From Ectocarpus siliculosus (lineage: Eukaryota > Sar > Phaeophyceae > Ectocarpales > Ectocarpaceae): a stretch of 64,000 nt of DNA. This document shows, one piece after another, positions 34,850-46,374 of this stretch; within the stretch, counting starts at the first letter, position 1; each line of letters begins with the position of its first letter. The notes under the pieces were generated by a model, which was not told the DNA's origin, did no database searches, and was given only the letters and a program-made list of their open reading frames with translations. Where the stretch lies: assembly GCA_000310025.1 (NCBI GenBank), contig FN649729.1, positions 2,756,521 to 2,820,520 of the forward strand, given 5' to 3'. Made by a program: the position numbers and the translations under genes.

Positions 34850-35570
34850 GGGCGCGGTGGGGATCGCAGTACTTCCTCTTCAAAAAATCAGGAAACGCCT
34901 GGAAACGCCCGCATATCTCGGTTTTCCAAAGTCTAACTCCAGTACGAAACTACCATCGTAAATTAACCGCCCGCAGCGGTCGCTTGTGTACAATGTTTGT
35001 AGCTGAGGTTGTACCCCTTGCGATACACTACAGACTAGCGGTCCGCGATTTTCCAAACGATCCTTCTATCATCGAGTTCGGTGAGCTACAAGCTAGATTT
35101 TTGAAGCTGCTGTCCGGTCCAATTTTGAAACGCTTCAAGCACACGGTGAACACGAATCACCGGCTATGTGAGTGTATGGGGCCGCGAACTTCAGCGCAGC
35201 TCTTCCCTCACATATCCAGCTGGTCGCCATTGTCGATTTGAATGCCTAGGGTCATGTATATGCATGTCCAGGCTTAAGGCAAAGGTGCTTGAAGCGTTTC
35301 AAAATTGGACCGCACAGCAGCTTGAAAAATCTAGCTTGTAGCTCACCGAACTCGATGATAGAAGGATCGTTTGGAAAATCGCGGACCGCTAGTCTGTAGT
35401 GTATCGCAAGGGGTGACAACCTCAGCTACTAACAACATTGTACACAAGCGACCGCTGCGGGCGGTTAATTTACGATGGTAGTTTCGTACTGGAGTTAGAC
35501 TTTGGAAAACCGAGATATGCAGGGGTTTCCTGGATTTTTCAGAGGAGGTACGGCGATCCCAACCGCGCCC
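34850..35570. mobile_element. 721-bp foldback element flanked by TTAA
   Basis: The arms 34,850-35,142 and 35,285-35,570 are long inverted repeats with few differences, starting GGGCGCGGTGGGGATCGC on the left and its close complement on the right. A 142-bp unpaired centre separates them. TTAA lies directly outside each end (34,846-34,849 and 35,571-35,574). A TTAA target duplication and ends starting with G or C triplets are typical of piggyBac-type elements, so a piggyBac-derived MITE is likely. No transposase is present. Confidence 0.85.
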
Positions 35571-36299
35571 TTAAATCAATGCATTATTTTTCTCTCGAAT
35601 CCATTGTCGCAGTGTTGTACCATTCCTTCATTCATGTCGTGTAGCTCTTTCCCCATGAAAAAGGTTCGCATGCCACACGTTATGAAAATAAACTCAGCCC
35701 GTTCTCTTGTTCTGGTCAGACGCCGATCGATGTTGTCACACGCCAACTGACGCCAACAGTCATCACCCTAAACGCGACAACGATCAATGCCGTCCGTTTT
35801 CACTGCATGGACACCTAGCTAGTTTCGTGACGATGCCTCTTGAATGTGGACACACAATGTATGAAAAAATCCTGTCGATTCCACAATGAATGACGATGAT
35901 GATATCAACGCTGGCGGGGGAGACGAAAGTTGGCTGATCTCTGCTTATTTGCAGTCCTCCACTTGCTCTGTGTCAACACAGCCAGCCGCGAACAATTCTC
36001 GGTACCGCATTTTGTCAGCATTTGAAGCGCATGCTGTGTCATCATCCTAGACCCCTTGCAAGAGTAACTCTTGGCATTCGCGAAGCGCCACATAGATAGA
36101 GATGGATGATAATTTTGATGGATGCGCTGTACTACTGTAGATCAGATGGAGTAGGAGTACATCCCGCACCCCGCATCCCGCCCGCTAGAGAAACACGAAA
36201 AAGGATACCATATGCAAATAAAAGGCGCTATGAAATACATACGTCGCGAAGCCTGGTGATTGCGGGATCGACACAGTCATCTACATTTTATACTGAGTT

Positions 36300-37375
36300 C
36301 TTTTTGATGGAATGTTTCATGGATGTCCATGGACGTCCATGCACGCACGTCCATGGAACGTTCCATGGAGGAAGTCCGTGGAAGGTCCATTGAAGTCCGT
36401 GGAAGGTCGATGAAACCTTCCACGGAAGTCAGTGGAAACAAATGAAAAGTGTCATGGAAGTCCATGGCAGGCAGTCCATGATGCCATGTCCGTCCATGGA
36501 GGTCCGTGGAAGTCCACGAAATGTTTCGTGGTATAAGTAAATCTACTATGAAACATTCACTGGCGTCCCATCAATATTCCAGTGAAGCAACCCCAAAAGC
36601 GCCGGACCAATTGTGAGCCTTGAATGAACGTGAACTGCAAACGAAAGTCCTCCTCCCGGCGCAACGTCGATAAAACATTTCGTGGGCATGTCATGGGCAT
36701 TGTTCATGAAACTGTGTTAAGGGATTCCATAGGATTCCGTGGCGTTCCATGGATTCCATGGAATACCATGGCATATTTCATGGGTGCTCATGACATTCCA
36801 TGGACAACATGCCATCCATGGAGTTCCATGGATGTCCATGGGAACCCATGAAACATGCCGTGCGATTCCATGGATTCCATGGAGCGCCATGGAAGTCCAT
36901 GTCACTGGACTTGACCCCAGGTGTTATGGGATTTGAATGTGTAGGAAAGTACCAACAGCAGTGCGGGCAATTGCCCAGAGGAAAGTGCGGGAGATGTTAC
37001 TCCCGATTGAAGGATAAAGCAGGGGATAGGACCTTTGTAGCCCCAGTTAGAGGGAGCTGCTCTGCCCCCACATGCATGCTCAGTCTACCACAGAGAGCAA
37101 GGACACAGCACGCACTGCTGTCCAAAGAGATGAATCAACAAGTGAGTCTTCACCAGGGTCTTGCGGGATTGCGACGCGTGTCAATACCGTTACACTTGGC
37201 GTCGTCGCCACGAAAGTCCATTGACGCCCATGCAAAGTGTCATGGAAGCCCATGGACTTCCATGAACATGGTGTCATGGACTTCCATGGATTCCCATGAA
37301 ACTTTTGATTGCTTTTATGGACTTCCATGGACTTCCATGAAATTTTTCGTGGAATTCCATGTGCCTGTTGTATGT
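36300..37375. repeat. CCATGGA palindrome arrays around a Cys-rich fragment
   Basis: Dozens of CCATGG cores with near-palindromic flanks (GTCCATGGAC, TTCCATGGAA, ATTCCATGGA) are packed into 36,300-36,540, 36,720-36,910 and 37,210-37,370. Between the last two, one frame reads CVGKYQQQCGQLPRGKCGRC, a zinc-ribbon-like spacing of Cys. The arrays differ from the CCCATGGG elements in flanking bases but share the core. A further ATGGAACGTTCCATGG lies at about 37,641. It is probably a distinct foldback element family. Confidence 0.6.
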
Positions 37376-39121
37376 AGTTGGGCGGCTTAATTCGTTGGGT
37401 TGTTGCTAGAGCTTAGCTGTGTATATCCGCGGAGAATTTCGTCGGTTCTGCGCGCTGGTCCGAAAACGGCGAGAACCCAAAAACAGTAAAAGTCACAAAT
37501 CGTTGCTTCGTGGCAGACATGACGGGAACGCGTACTACAGACGGATGCAAATTCATTTTGTCTCAGCGGCGAGAAAGGGCTTGCAGAGGGTCTACGTCGA
37601 ATGTACCCGGGGCTGAGGCGTGTACATTTTCGTACTTTTCCATGGAACGTTCCATGGAAGAAGGCGTGTTTCCCCAAACAATTGTGTCAGGCGGGAATCG
37701 TGCGGGGTTTTCATGTTCTTCGTTTACGGTGGAATGAAGTGGTACTGAAAAACATTCTTCCTGTTGGGCGACTTGGAAAATGTCCGCGCTCTGAAGGCTC
37801 TCCCGCGACGCTGCCCCGCTGAAGCAACCGGCGGCGTTTACGGGGTAACGTGCCAAGGACGACATGCGAATGCGCTTACGTTGTGCTCGGTCTTCACGAA
37901 AGCGACGTACTGATTGGTAGTTCGAGCGCTGTTCACAACGAAGGGTCTGCGGCGCCGAGCAGTATTATTATAGTTAAGTCCAACATCGAACGGGAAAGAG
38001 CAGAGGCCAGATAGCGTCAGATCGACCACGCGGGCAAAACGAACGGCGGTGGATTGCACCTCTCACCCGAACAACTTTAGACGGGGAATCCGAGCAATCC
38101 ATACTGCTCCAAAATATTATGGCAGTTGTAGCGGTTGCTTGCGTGGGCGACGAACATACATCGAAAATTCCATAACTGCGACACCGTACATGCTTATTGA
38201 CGACATCGCTCGAGACCTCCACTGAATTCCCACGGGTTTCAGATTGTATCACGCGTGCCATCATGGAGCCCAACGTGATAAGTGATTGACTCTCCCCAAA
38301 TGAAGCCACATCAGCCATTTTTGGCGGTGTAATCGAAACGCCTAACGACGACACCGCTCAAACGTCAGCCGAGGCACCTCCAATGGGCACAACAACCACC
38401 CCCACTGCTGTGCCACGAATCAACACAAGGAAAGAATGCCGGAAAAAAAGGACAAAAAAAACGAACCTAAGAAAACAAACCAAAAAATGTCACATCAACA
38501 TGCTGTTTTTCGTTTCGCCTCGCAGGCGAACCATTACTCCAAAGCTACCCACTCCTAGGACGGGATGTCTCGCGTCACCACCGAAACCGAAAACCTACGC
38601 TATTTAGTACTCGTGTATGCGGACCGGTATGGCTTGCGGCTCTCCCGACGCCGACGAGCGTGTGTGTCTCCTCGGTACCTGGTGGATCCAAGAGAAGAAT
38701 TTCGCACACGCCAGAGCCAGACGCGAGCAAACAAGGGGGCCAAAAAGGGCGCAAATGTTCTTAGCGGCGGGGGGGGGGGGGGAGTGCTGCAACATGGTGT
38801 CTTGATGGGAGCACTAAGCACGCTCTGGTCCCAAAGCGCCACCTTGCATTAATAAACTCCAAAATTCTCTAATGCACACGAAAACGTAGTTTCGAGTGAC
38901 ACAAGCAACTACAAGCGGGTTCAGGGGTACACCGACGTTGCTATCACTACCGTAGACACCCCGACGCCAAAAACTGCTTTTTCCGTCACGCGAAAACTTC
39001 ACGCAAGAGGGACCCCGCGCAGAGGCAGGGCCTATCAGAAGGCGGCGTAGCCGCCGCCATACGGGCTCGATAGTCACGCTTCCCTCCGAAAGCCCAGCAG
39101 GGGAAGTCGGAAGCTGATGGC

Positions 39122-42100
39122 CTAGCAAATCATGTTTAGATCCAATGAGACGAAAAGACGAAACTCCTCGTCTTTCGTCTTCACCTTCCGTGCCATGTAC
39201 GCGCTCGGCCCCACGCTTTGCCCGCTCGCGCTTTGTTCATCTCCGTCCCCGTGACCATGACCATGCTGCTCTTCCCCTCCTCCCCCTTCACCGCTTTCCC
39301 GGCCACCGCCGGCACCGTTATCTTCCTCCTCCTCCTCCTCCTCCTCCTCCTCCTCCTCATCGCCGTCGGCGCAGTGGACATCTACCGACCAGGAATACAC
39401 CTCTTCGTATTCATACACCTCTTCGTATTCTCCCTCCCTGTCCTCCCTCTCCCCGCCCTCCCCGGCGGACAAGGAGGAAGAAGACTCCCGCAGCGCCGGC
39501 ACCAGAGCCTCCTCCAAGAGCGCCATCCCCTCGGGGGTGGAAGGGTGAATGTGCGACACTACCACGAACCAGCCTCCCGGGGCTACGACCCGCGCGGCTT
39601 CGAGGCAAATCTCCCTGCAAAACCCAAGGACAAGACAGTGCAAAAACGAGAGCGCATGCCGCGCGAGGCGAGAGGGGAAGATAAAGAGAAACGTGGGGTG
39701 AGGATAGCAAAGCAGTATCAGATGATACTATGGTGCATCGATCATTGGGGTGGCAACGATGACAGCCGAGACGTCGCACGGGGAAAATCCCGGTACCGCT
39801 CAGACTATGAAAATGTGGCATGAATCGCCGCCAAATCAGGTATTTGCGTATTTCGTTGGCCTTGTTTCGCACGCGCAGTTTCACCTTTCCCCCGTGTCTG
39901 AAAGACGGGGTCGTAACTTGCCCGCTGTCTCTGGAGTGCGGAGAGACGATTTCACCGTCGGACGTGGATCAGGCCAGTCGGAAACGCCAACTGCCGAGTC
40001 TGGCTACGGGCATGCAATGACACAAGGCCTTGATACGAGAGTGATGTTTTGCAAGAGAAAAAACACGTTGCGTTATGCAACAGCGCGAACTCTGAGGGTA
40101 CCAACCAAAGATGCCGCAAAAAGGAGAAAGAGTATGGCAGTAATTTTCAACTCCCATGGGAACAAACCTCTTAGCCGGAACGTAGACAAAACCAGCAGGG
40201 AGACCCTACCTTACCTGTTCGCTCCTCGAATAACTAAACAAAAACATATCGAAGGCAGTGACCTGCTGGAGGGCATCATTGCCCGCATATGTGGGGGGCA
40301 TTCTTGCCCGCACATGTACCTGGCGTTTTCCTGGCCGGCGTCGTCGCAGAGCATCGCGTCCACGGCCCCCTTGTCCACCACGAGGTCAAACGAGCCGTCC
40401 TCGAACGGGAGATCCCGCGCGTCCAGAACCTGACAACAACAAAAAAATAGCAAGGAAACAATCGGAGTTCGTTTCCGAAGATCTTATAATACTCATGTGT
40501 AAGGGGGAAAAGCTGTCGCGGGTACCGGAGTGGTTGAGCAATCGCTACAAAAAACAACCAGGAGATTACGATGTGTTCTGCTGTAGCGAGCTCGAGAACC
40601 ACTGGGCTAGCGGGGATGGCCGCCCGTCGTTCGCACAGCCAGCACGCACGCGTACAACAGCCGTCTTCTCGGAGGAGATTCGCAATCACTTCAATCTAGT
40701 AACACAGGCAGCTAGTTGCGCCGCTCCAGACAGAATGCATTGCGGCAAAACACGGCGAGATGCCTAGCCTATTGACGAAGCGCCTGTTCGCCGATATGCA
40801 GTCACACCCACATCGAGCGCATCAAGGCATTATCAGGGCCTCACTCGCTCGATATCGAGTGCACCGTGGTATTCTACCGTCCCTTTTCGGAACAGGTCCA
40901 AGTACTCGACAACCAACAACCTGTCCCACGTCAAGCCGTCATCGTCATTGGTGCGCATCCGTAAAGATTGGGCTTCTCGGTCAGGCAACCAGGCACCTCT
41001 TCTGTCGCTGCCATACAAAACGAACCACGGCCCCCAAAACATAACCGCCGTGGAGCTCACGCACAGCAACAGCGAGCGGCGCGCACCTGAAAGTCGACAC
41101 CCGCATCAAGTCTCTTGCGGTCGCAGCTCCGGGCTTCCAACAAGAGCCTCTCGATCACGGTGGGAGAAAAGTCGAAGCTGCAGGCGTGATGCGCGGGCGG
41201 GAATCGATCAGCTTCAACATCAGCAGAGGGGGGGGGAAGAGGCGGAAGCATGCTTTTCTACCGGACACGGACACACAACAAAAAACAAAACAAAAAACGC
41301 CACTAAATAAAATGTGTACCACCAGCGTGAGAGCGCGTGCGATGACACAAGCGTGTGCGATCGATTCTAAAAAAGATCGATTGCTCCGCAACCAAGAGGG
41401 TGGTACCGACACTCGACCGGCAGGTGCAAGAAAAAGCATAGTAGCTCTCGACCGAGGTCGTTCTAACACAATGCGTGCCGTCGTTGGTAGCCTCTCCGTT
41501 GTGGAGCCATCCCCAGCTGGACAAACGACCCCATGCTTGTGCATTTGAACGCGCATTTACTGCAGTCCCACGCTACGTAGTCTATTTGCCGCAGACGTAG
41601 TCTATTTGCCGCCAACAGACGTATCTAGCATTCTGTGGGGGTATGTACCAAAAACTGCGGAACATCGGCAACAAACACCCAGGCAATCGTAGAGAAACGA
41701 GCGACTCCATGGCTGCTAGTTTCATGCATATCTACTGCAGTGTCGTTTGTCGCCAAAACAACCGACCCTTGCTTGTGTCACTGCAACCGCCGTTGCTGGT
41801 GTTGCACTGCAACAACTCCGTAAGACTGCTGTATACAGATTTGTAAATTTTTCTTTTCGGTTAGTTGAGGTCCGTTGGGCTGTTCGAGTCAGAAACGCGT
41901 CAGCTAATGTGAGCTGTTGAGCTTGTCAAACGTCATCACAGCTGGCAGCTGGCAGACAGCTGTCGGTTGGTCCTGCTGCCTGCCTTCACTTTCATCTTGC
42001 GTCGCCCCTTGATGCCCCTTGATGGAGTTGCTGTGCCCTCATGAGCCCCCACTCCGGAGGGACCACTTGAAATTGGCTACTCCAAATCAAAAAACGGTTC

Positions 42101-43131
42101 CGGCCTACACCGCAAAGGGTGTCATACAAACCAGTAGGTCGGCGTGCGTCGGAACAACCTCCCGACGGAAAACCCACGCCCAAACCCAACTAAACCGCGC
42201 CTTCACACAGCCCTTCGTACCCAACGCAAGGGGGTCAGTCAAGTCAAGTCCAGTCACACCTCGTGATCTTTCCGGTGTAGCTCGCGTCTCTCAGGTCCCA
42301 CGCCAACGGCTTGTCGCCGCAGCCGACCTCCAGCACGCTTGACTCCTTTTTTCGTGACGTCGGCGGCGGCACCGAGAGAGAACAGCAGCATCACGTACGT
42401 ACGTCCACGTTTGCCGCGTGGACGGGGGAAGAGGTCGTGGTCGTTGTCCCGGAGAGGCGCGAGGACGGTTACCGCTTTATGGTCACTGCTGCTCTCCAAG
42501 TGTCACGTGTCTATGTAGCAAACAACGTACGTGGCAGCTGAAAGATGCCGTTGCAAATCGTGGAGGAAGCACGTGGTCACGAGCTTGCGGATCGCACGCC
42601 GTTGCCGTAGGGCGACCAAATGGCGGGTTCAACAACTCCCCCGGTGGCCGAAAATCTCCGCCCCCCGTTCTGTCCCCCCAGAGGGCACGTAGACCCGTGG
42701 CCACCATCTACGTGGCCAGAGACGCATGAAAGGACGTACAAGGTCCACGCGGAGGATGTAGACTAATCCGTGGCAGAGCCTCTAGATACGTGTACCCCTT
42801 GTGTACATCCTGTGGATGCCCCACCCTTCCTCCCTGCCACGCGTTCAAACACGCCCGTTTTTGTAGCGAACGCTCTCTCTCGCTGGAATCTCAACCAAAT
42901 GGGACACACCTTGGGAATGAAGCGCTCGAAGAGCGGCCGGACGTGGTCGAAGCCGCAGTACCACTCCACCGACACGCCGTCCTGGTACCGCTTGTCCCAG
43001 ACCTGCATCAGCGAGTAGTCTGGAGGCCCCGCATCGTCTGCTGTTGCTGCCGCCTGGTGGCTACACCCGGGGTGATGTTCGCGTGAGCCAGAAGCATCAC
43101 ACCTCGCTCTTTTGTGAAAGCGCCGCGTCAT
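39122..43131 (-). CDS. Class I methyltransferase, METTL13/EEF1AKMT4-like
   Basis: Five exons with matching phases: 43,131-42,910, 42,345-42,260, 41,177-41,087, 40,429-40,320 and 39,614-39,122, giving 333 residues. The start ATG directly follows a pyrimidine tract and CAG, so a 5' UTR intron may end there or the exon may begin upstream. The motif VWDKRYQ, then VEWYCGFDHVRPLF, is the N-terminal signature of this family. VLEVGCGD (78-85) is the SAM-binding loop. FDFSPTVIE follows, and ARDLPFEDGSFDLVVDKGAV (137-156) matches the family's DKG(T/A)(L/V)DA block. VVAPGGWFVVVSH is a later strand. Known relatives methylate lysine, or the N-terminus, of eEF1A in the cytosol, so this is the likely substrate class. 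Residues 216-308 form an acidic, poly-Glu and His/Gly-rich insertion before the final strand. Confidence 0.88.
39322..39360. repeat. (CTC)n triplet run coding poly-Glu
   Basis: About 13 CTC repeats fall inside the last exon of the methyltransferase gene and encode a run of 12 Glu on the minus strand. The length probably varies between strains. Confidence 0.9.
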
Positions 43132-43133
43132 CT

Positions 43134-43513
43134 GAAAAAGACGGGATATTGTGGAGAGAGGTGTAAAGGCAGAATATTACAACACACGACACAACGGAGG
43201 GTTTCTCCCCTTTATTGTTGTCGTTGACCCCGTAGATAGAGAAAACTACGGGGGAGATGTCTTGTGGTATTGGTATACAGTGATTTTGTGATCAGCACGT
43301 GCTGGCATCACTGATAAAAAAAAATCAGCGTTAAGGCTTAAATAGACTCCAAATAAGCCCAGTACCCAGCCGGTTTCCTTCCATTCACTGTTAAGACTTC
43401 AACACATCCCGTTGGACTGTGGCCATATCTCGAATGGGTAGTCTTTCTGTGTTTGTATTTATGTTTCCTAATCTGAGAGAAAGAAAAAGACGGGATATTG
43501 TGGAGAGAGGTGC
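43134..43513 (+). repeat. Direct repeat upstream of the methyltransferase gene
   Basis: GAAAAAGACGGGATATTGTG then GAGAGAGGTG occurs at about 43,134-43,163 and again at about 43,484-43,512. The first copy abuts the start codon of gene C, so it may be part of the 5' leader or its intron. Confidence 0.7.
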
Positions 43514-43559
43514 ATCCCGAAGCTCTGCTGTGTGTGGGAGAGACTATAGTAGCGAGATC

Positions 43560-43660
43560 CATCGGCCCGACTTCGTCCAGAGGACTACACCAAGAAGCAC
43601 TTTAATCGTTGCATCCTTCCTGTTTTGCCTCGTCAATCCACCCACCCCAAAGCAGACGAA
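43560..43660 (-). repeat. Dispersed repeat, copy matching 51,340-51,425
   Basis: On the minus strand, GGGGTGGGTGGATTGACGAG, GGAAGGATGCAACGAT and CGAAGTCGG match the plus-strand segment at 51,340-51,425. It is unclassified. Confidence 0.65.
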
Positions 43661-43879
43661 AGAGCCGGACAGGAGAGACGGGAAAATAAGCGGAGGCGAA
43701 GTACGCGTTCCCCGTCGTGGACATGGCATAGAGTCGTATTGTGGTGATGGCAGGAGCCTCTCAGTAGAAGGCCCTTCTGTTGCACCCATGGACGCAGCAG
43801 TGTAGCGCATGTATGTCCTGTAGTAGACCACTAGTATTGCTGTAAACAATGGAGACCATGAATCATACCGACAGGTGGG

Positions 43880-45075
43880 TTAAGGGTGGGTGGGGGACTT
43901 CAAGAAACAGTCAGACGGTCAGTTTCTCAGAAAAAAGTACATCCTCGCAGTTTCTTGCAAGCAAGAGGGAAGGGCGACGAAACAAGAGAGACCGCTATAA
44001 TAGCGACAGGAAACAAAGAAGAAGAAGAGGAGAGCAGAGTGAAGAAACAAGGCACCCTTGCCGCTCTGACCCACCGGAAGACTGCAACAAACAGCAGGGG
44101 CAGCACGCGCTGCCTCACATGCAGGAGCCGGATACAAGGACGGGTAGTCTAGTCCCTTTCACTTCAGGAAGAACAAAAACGCCCGGGCGAACTTGCATTT
44201 GTGGTCACAAGAACGAACGTCATCATCATGACGTACTATATTCTGCTTGCGGTGGGAGATGCGCATCGCTACGCGAGGAAGGCGTTAACCCCTGGCATAG
44301 AATGTGCTGCCGTCGACCCTATCCTTCAAGCTGAAACACAGCTACCTATAACCCGATACATACCGTTTAGCATCACCTCTCACCCACGGCAAGAATCGCG
44401 AAAAAAATCTGTTTTTGTGGTGGCGAAGCGGACCAGTCTTTTTTTAGGCTCTCCAACTGCTGTTGGCGAATGGATGGCGACATGGCGACACAGACACAGA
44501 CAAAATCTATGTAAGGTTTGACGCCGGTCTTATCCGCCGCAGGAGGCGGGAGCTTTTCAAACTTGGGGAAGGGTCGAGATTTCCAATTCCCTAGGGAACC
44601 GTACTTGAGGCGCCATGAGATTTGCACTGTAGCCGAGATTATTAGTCGGCAAGAAAACACAACAAACGACATCTTCGGCACAGACCGGACCCTCTTCGTT
44701 TCAACTGTCCGAAAACTGTTGTTTGGACGGCGAGACAATTTGCGGTCTTCTTCTTGTCCGCCACAGAAGGCGGAAGCTGATGCTCAACTCAGGGAGGGGT
44801 CATGGTTTACGATTCCCTACCGAACCATGCTCACGCGGGGCACCACGTCATGGACATGGCAAGAAAAACAGAAAACTGCTGAAAAGGTGGGTGGGTGGGG
44901 GACCCTAAAACATTACTAACAAACAATCCCAGTTCGCGTTGTTGTGAAGGCGAGAGACAGAGGTAGACGAAGAGAGCGGATAGAAGACAAGGCATTCACT
45001 CTCGAGAACACACTCCCTCTTGTCCCTCTGACCCACCGGAAGCCGTCGGCAACGTAATGCAACAAACATGACGAA
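43880..45075 (+). repeat. Interleaved diverged duplications
   Basis: GGTGGGTGGGGGAC and CTCTGACCCACCGGAAG with AATGCAACAAAC-like blocks occur at 43,885-44,105 and again at 44,886-45,070. CCGCAGGAGGCGGGAGC with GGGAAGGGTCGAGATTTCCA at 44,520-44,600 recurs as CCACAGAAGGCGGAAGC at 44,760-44,825. I find no supported gene in this interval. Confidence 0.5.
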
Positions 45076-45144
45076 CGGCGATATCGGATACACTGATCGG
45101 ATGCACAGTAATGATAGCACTATTATACTGCGGTGCGTACTGCT

Positions 45145-45531
45145 CTAGTGGACCGAAAATTTCGACAGATCCGAGTACGGCGGCGGCGCCATGAACTTCC
45201 TACCCCCTGCACTCTCAACCTCCCCCGTGTCTTTCAGCTCCTCCTCGTCGGAATCGGAGTCCTCTGTAAAGTTGTCATGTATCTTCCCATTGAGCGCCGC
45301 CTCCGCGTCCGCGGCGAGAGCCTTGACCACCTCATCCTGCTCCTGTAAATCGCTGCACCCAAGATCTCTCGACCTCCTCGATGGCTGCCGGGGTGGCGGA
45401 CCTACCCACGGGACGATGCCGAGGTACGAGAGTACCTCGCACATGTACCTCACACATCTCTGAGTCTTGTTCACCACCACCTCCCCCCACCGCTACCTCC
45501 TTCACGCCCACACTGAGCGCATTGAGTGCAG
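45145..45531 (-). CDS. C-terminal exons of an unknown acidic protein
   Basis: The last exon (45,342-45,145) follows a TTTACAG acceptor and encodes EQDEVVKALAADAEAALNGK, then a phosphosite-like TEDSDSDEEELKD and a tail ending KFSVH and stop. The exon before it starts at about 45,531 (CTTACAG acceptor) and ends at a GAG/GTACAT donor at 45,449; it encodes ALNALSVGVKEVAVGGGG and on. The phase is 0 across the 106-bp intron. A CATAG acceptor slightly upstream is an alternative. Upstream exons were not found. The acidic Ser/Asp cluster looks like a casein-kinase-2 target. No family is recognised. Confidence 0.45.
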
Positions 45532-46374
45532 CTGTAAGCCCCGCCACCCCTGACTCCTATGACCTTGGATGCATCCCTTGCCGTTCTCTTGCATTGTTGA
45601 CTATAGCGACACAATGCCGCTATAAAGGATTCGTTTCTCAATAGTGGCACAAGTACAGCTATTGAGGGATGCATTCGTGCCAAGCGATTTTGATGCCGTT
45701 AAAGAGGGCATATCGCTATTGAGGGCACCGCTATTGAGGACCGTCGACCACTGCCGTCATACTGTAGTCGGTATGTTCCGACGGCGGCGTGTTCTCAACA
45801 CAAAAAAAACAAATCTAAGTACAATTGTAGGTGCTCTTCAAAGAATGTACAGCCAACAGCGGTGTACACCCCGGTATAACAACACAACACACACCTTTAG
45901 GGGATCTATCCAAGCAATGGCACCCTATCACCTACAGGGAATCAGGACCTTCCGAGACAAAGAGGCCTACTCTACGTAGAACTACATTTCATACATCCAT
46001 AGCTACCGCAAGATTGCTGCTGCTGTAGTAGACGGGAAAATGTGCAAGCACCTCTGTATCCTCAGCAAAGGCTGTCAGCAGGAGCTGTCTGATCTAGGAC
46101 TCGCCTTCTCAAGAGTTTCACCCACGCGGTCCCGTCTATCGAAAGCTTTGAAATGGGCAGCGGAGGCGGAAGGTGGTCGGTGGTCCTGTCGTGCATGCGA
46201 TGCAGCATCCACAATCGGGGAGCCGCGAAATCGTGATGATTTCCCGGATCCCCCCTATTTCGCCGCTGGTCCGTTTTCTGCGGTTTTCGTGCGTGCTCTG
46301 TCTGCAGCTGCAAGGCCACACAATTGCTGAGAGGCGTTGGGTGCCTCAAGCACCACTCTAACTGTCCGCACAAG

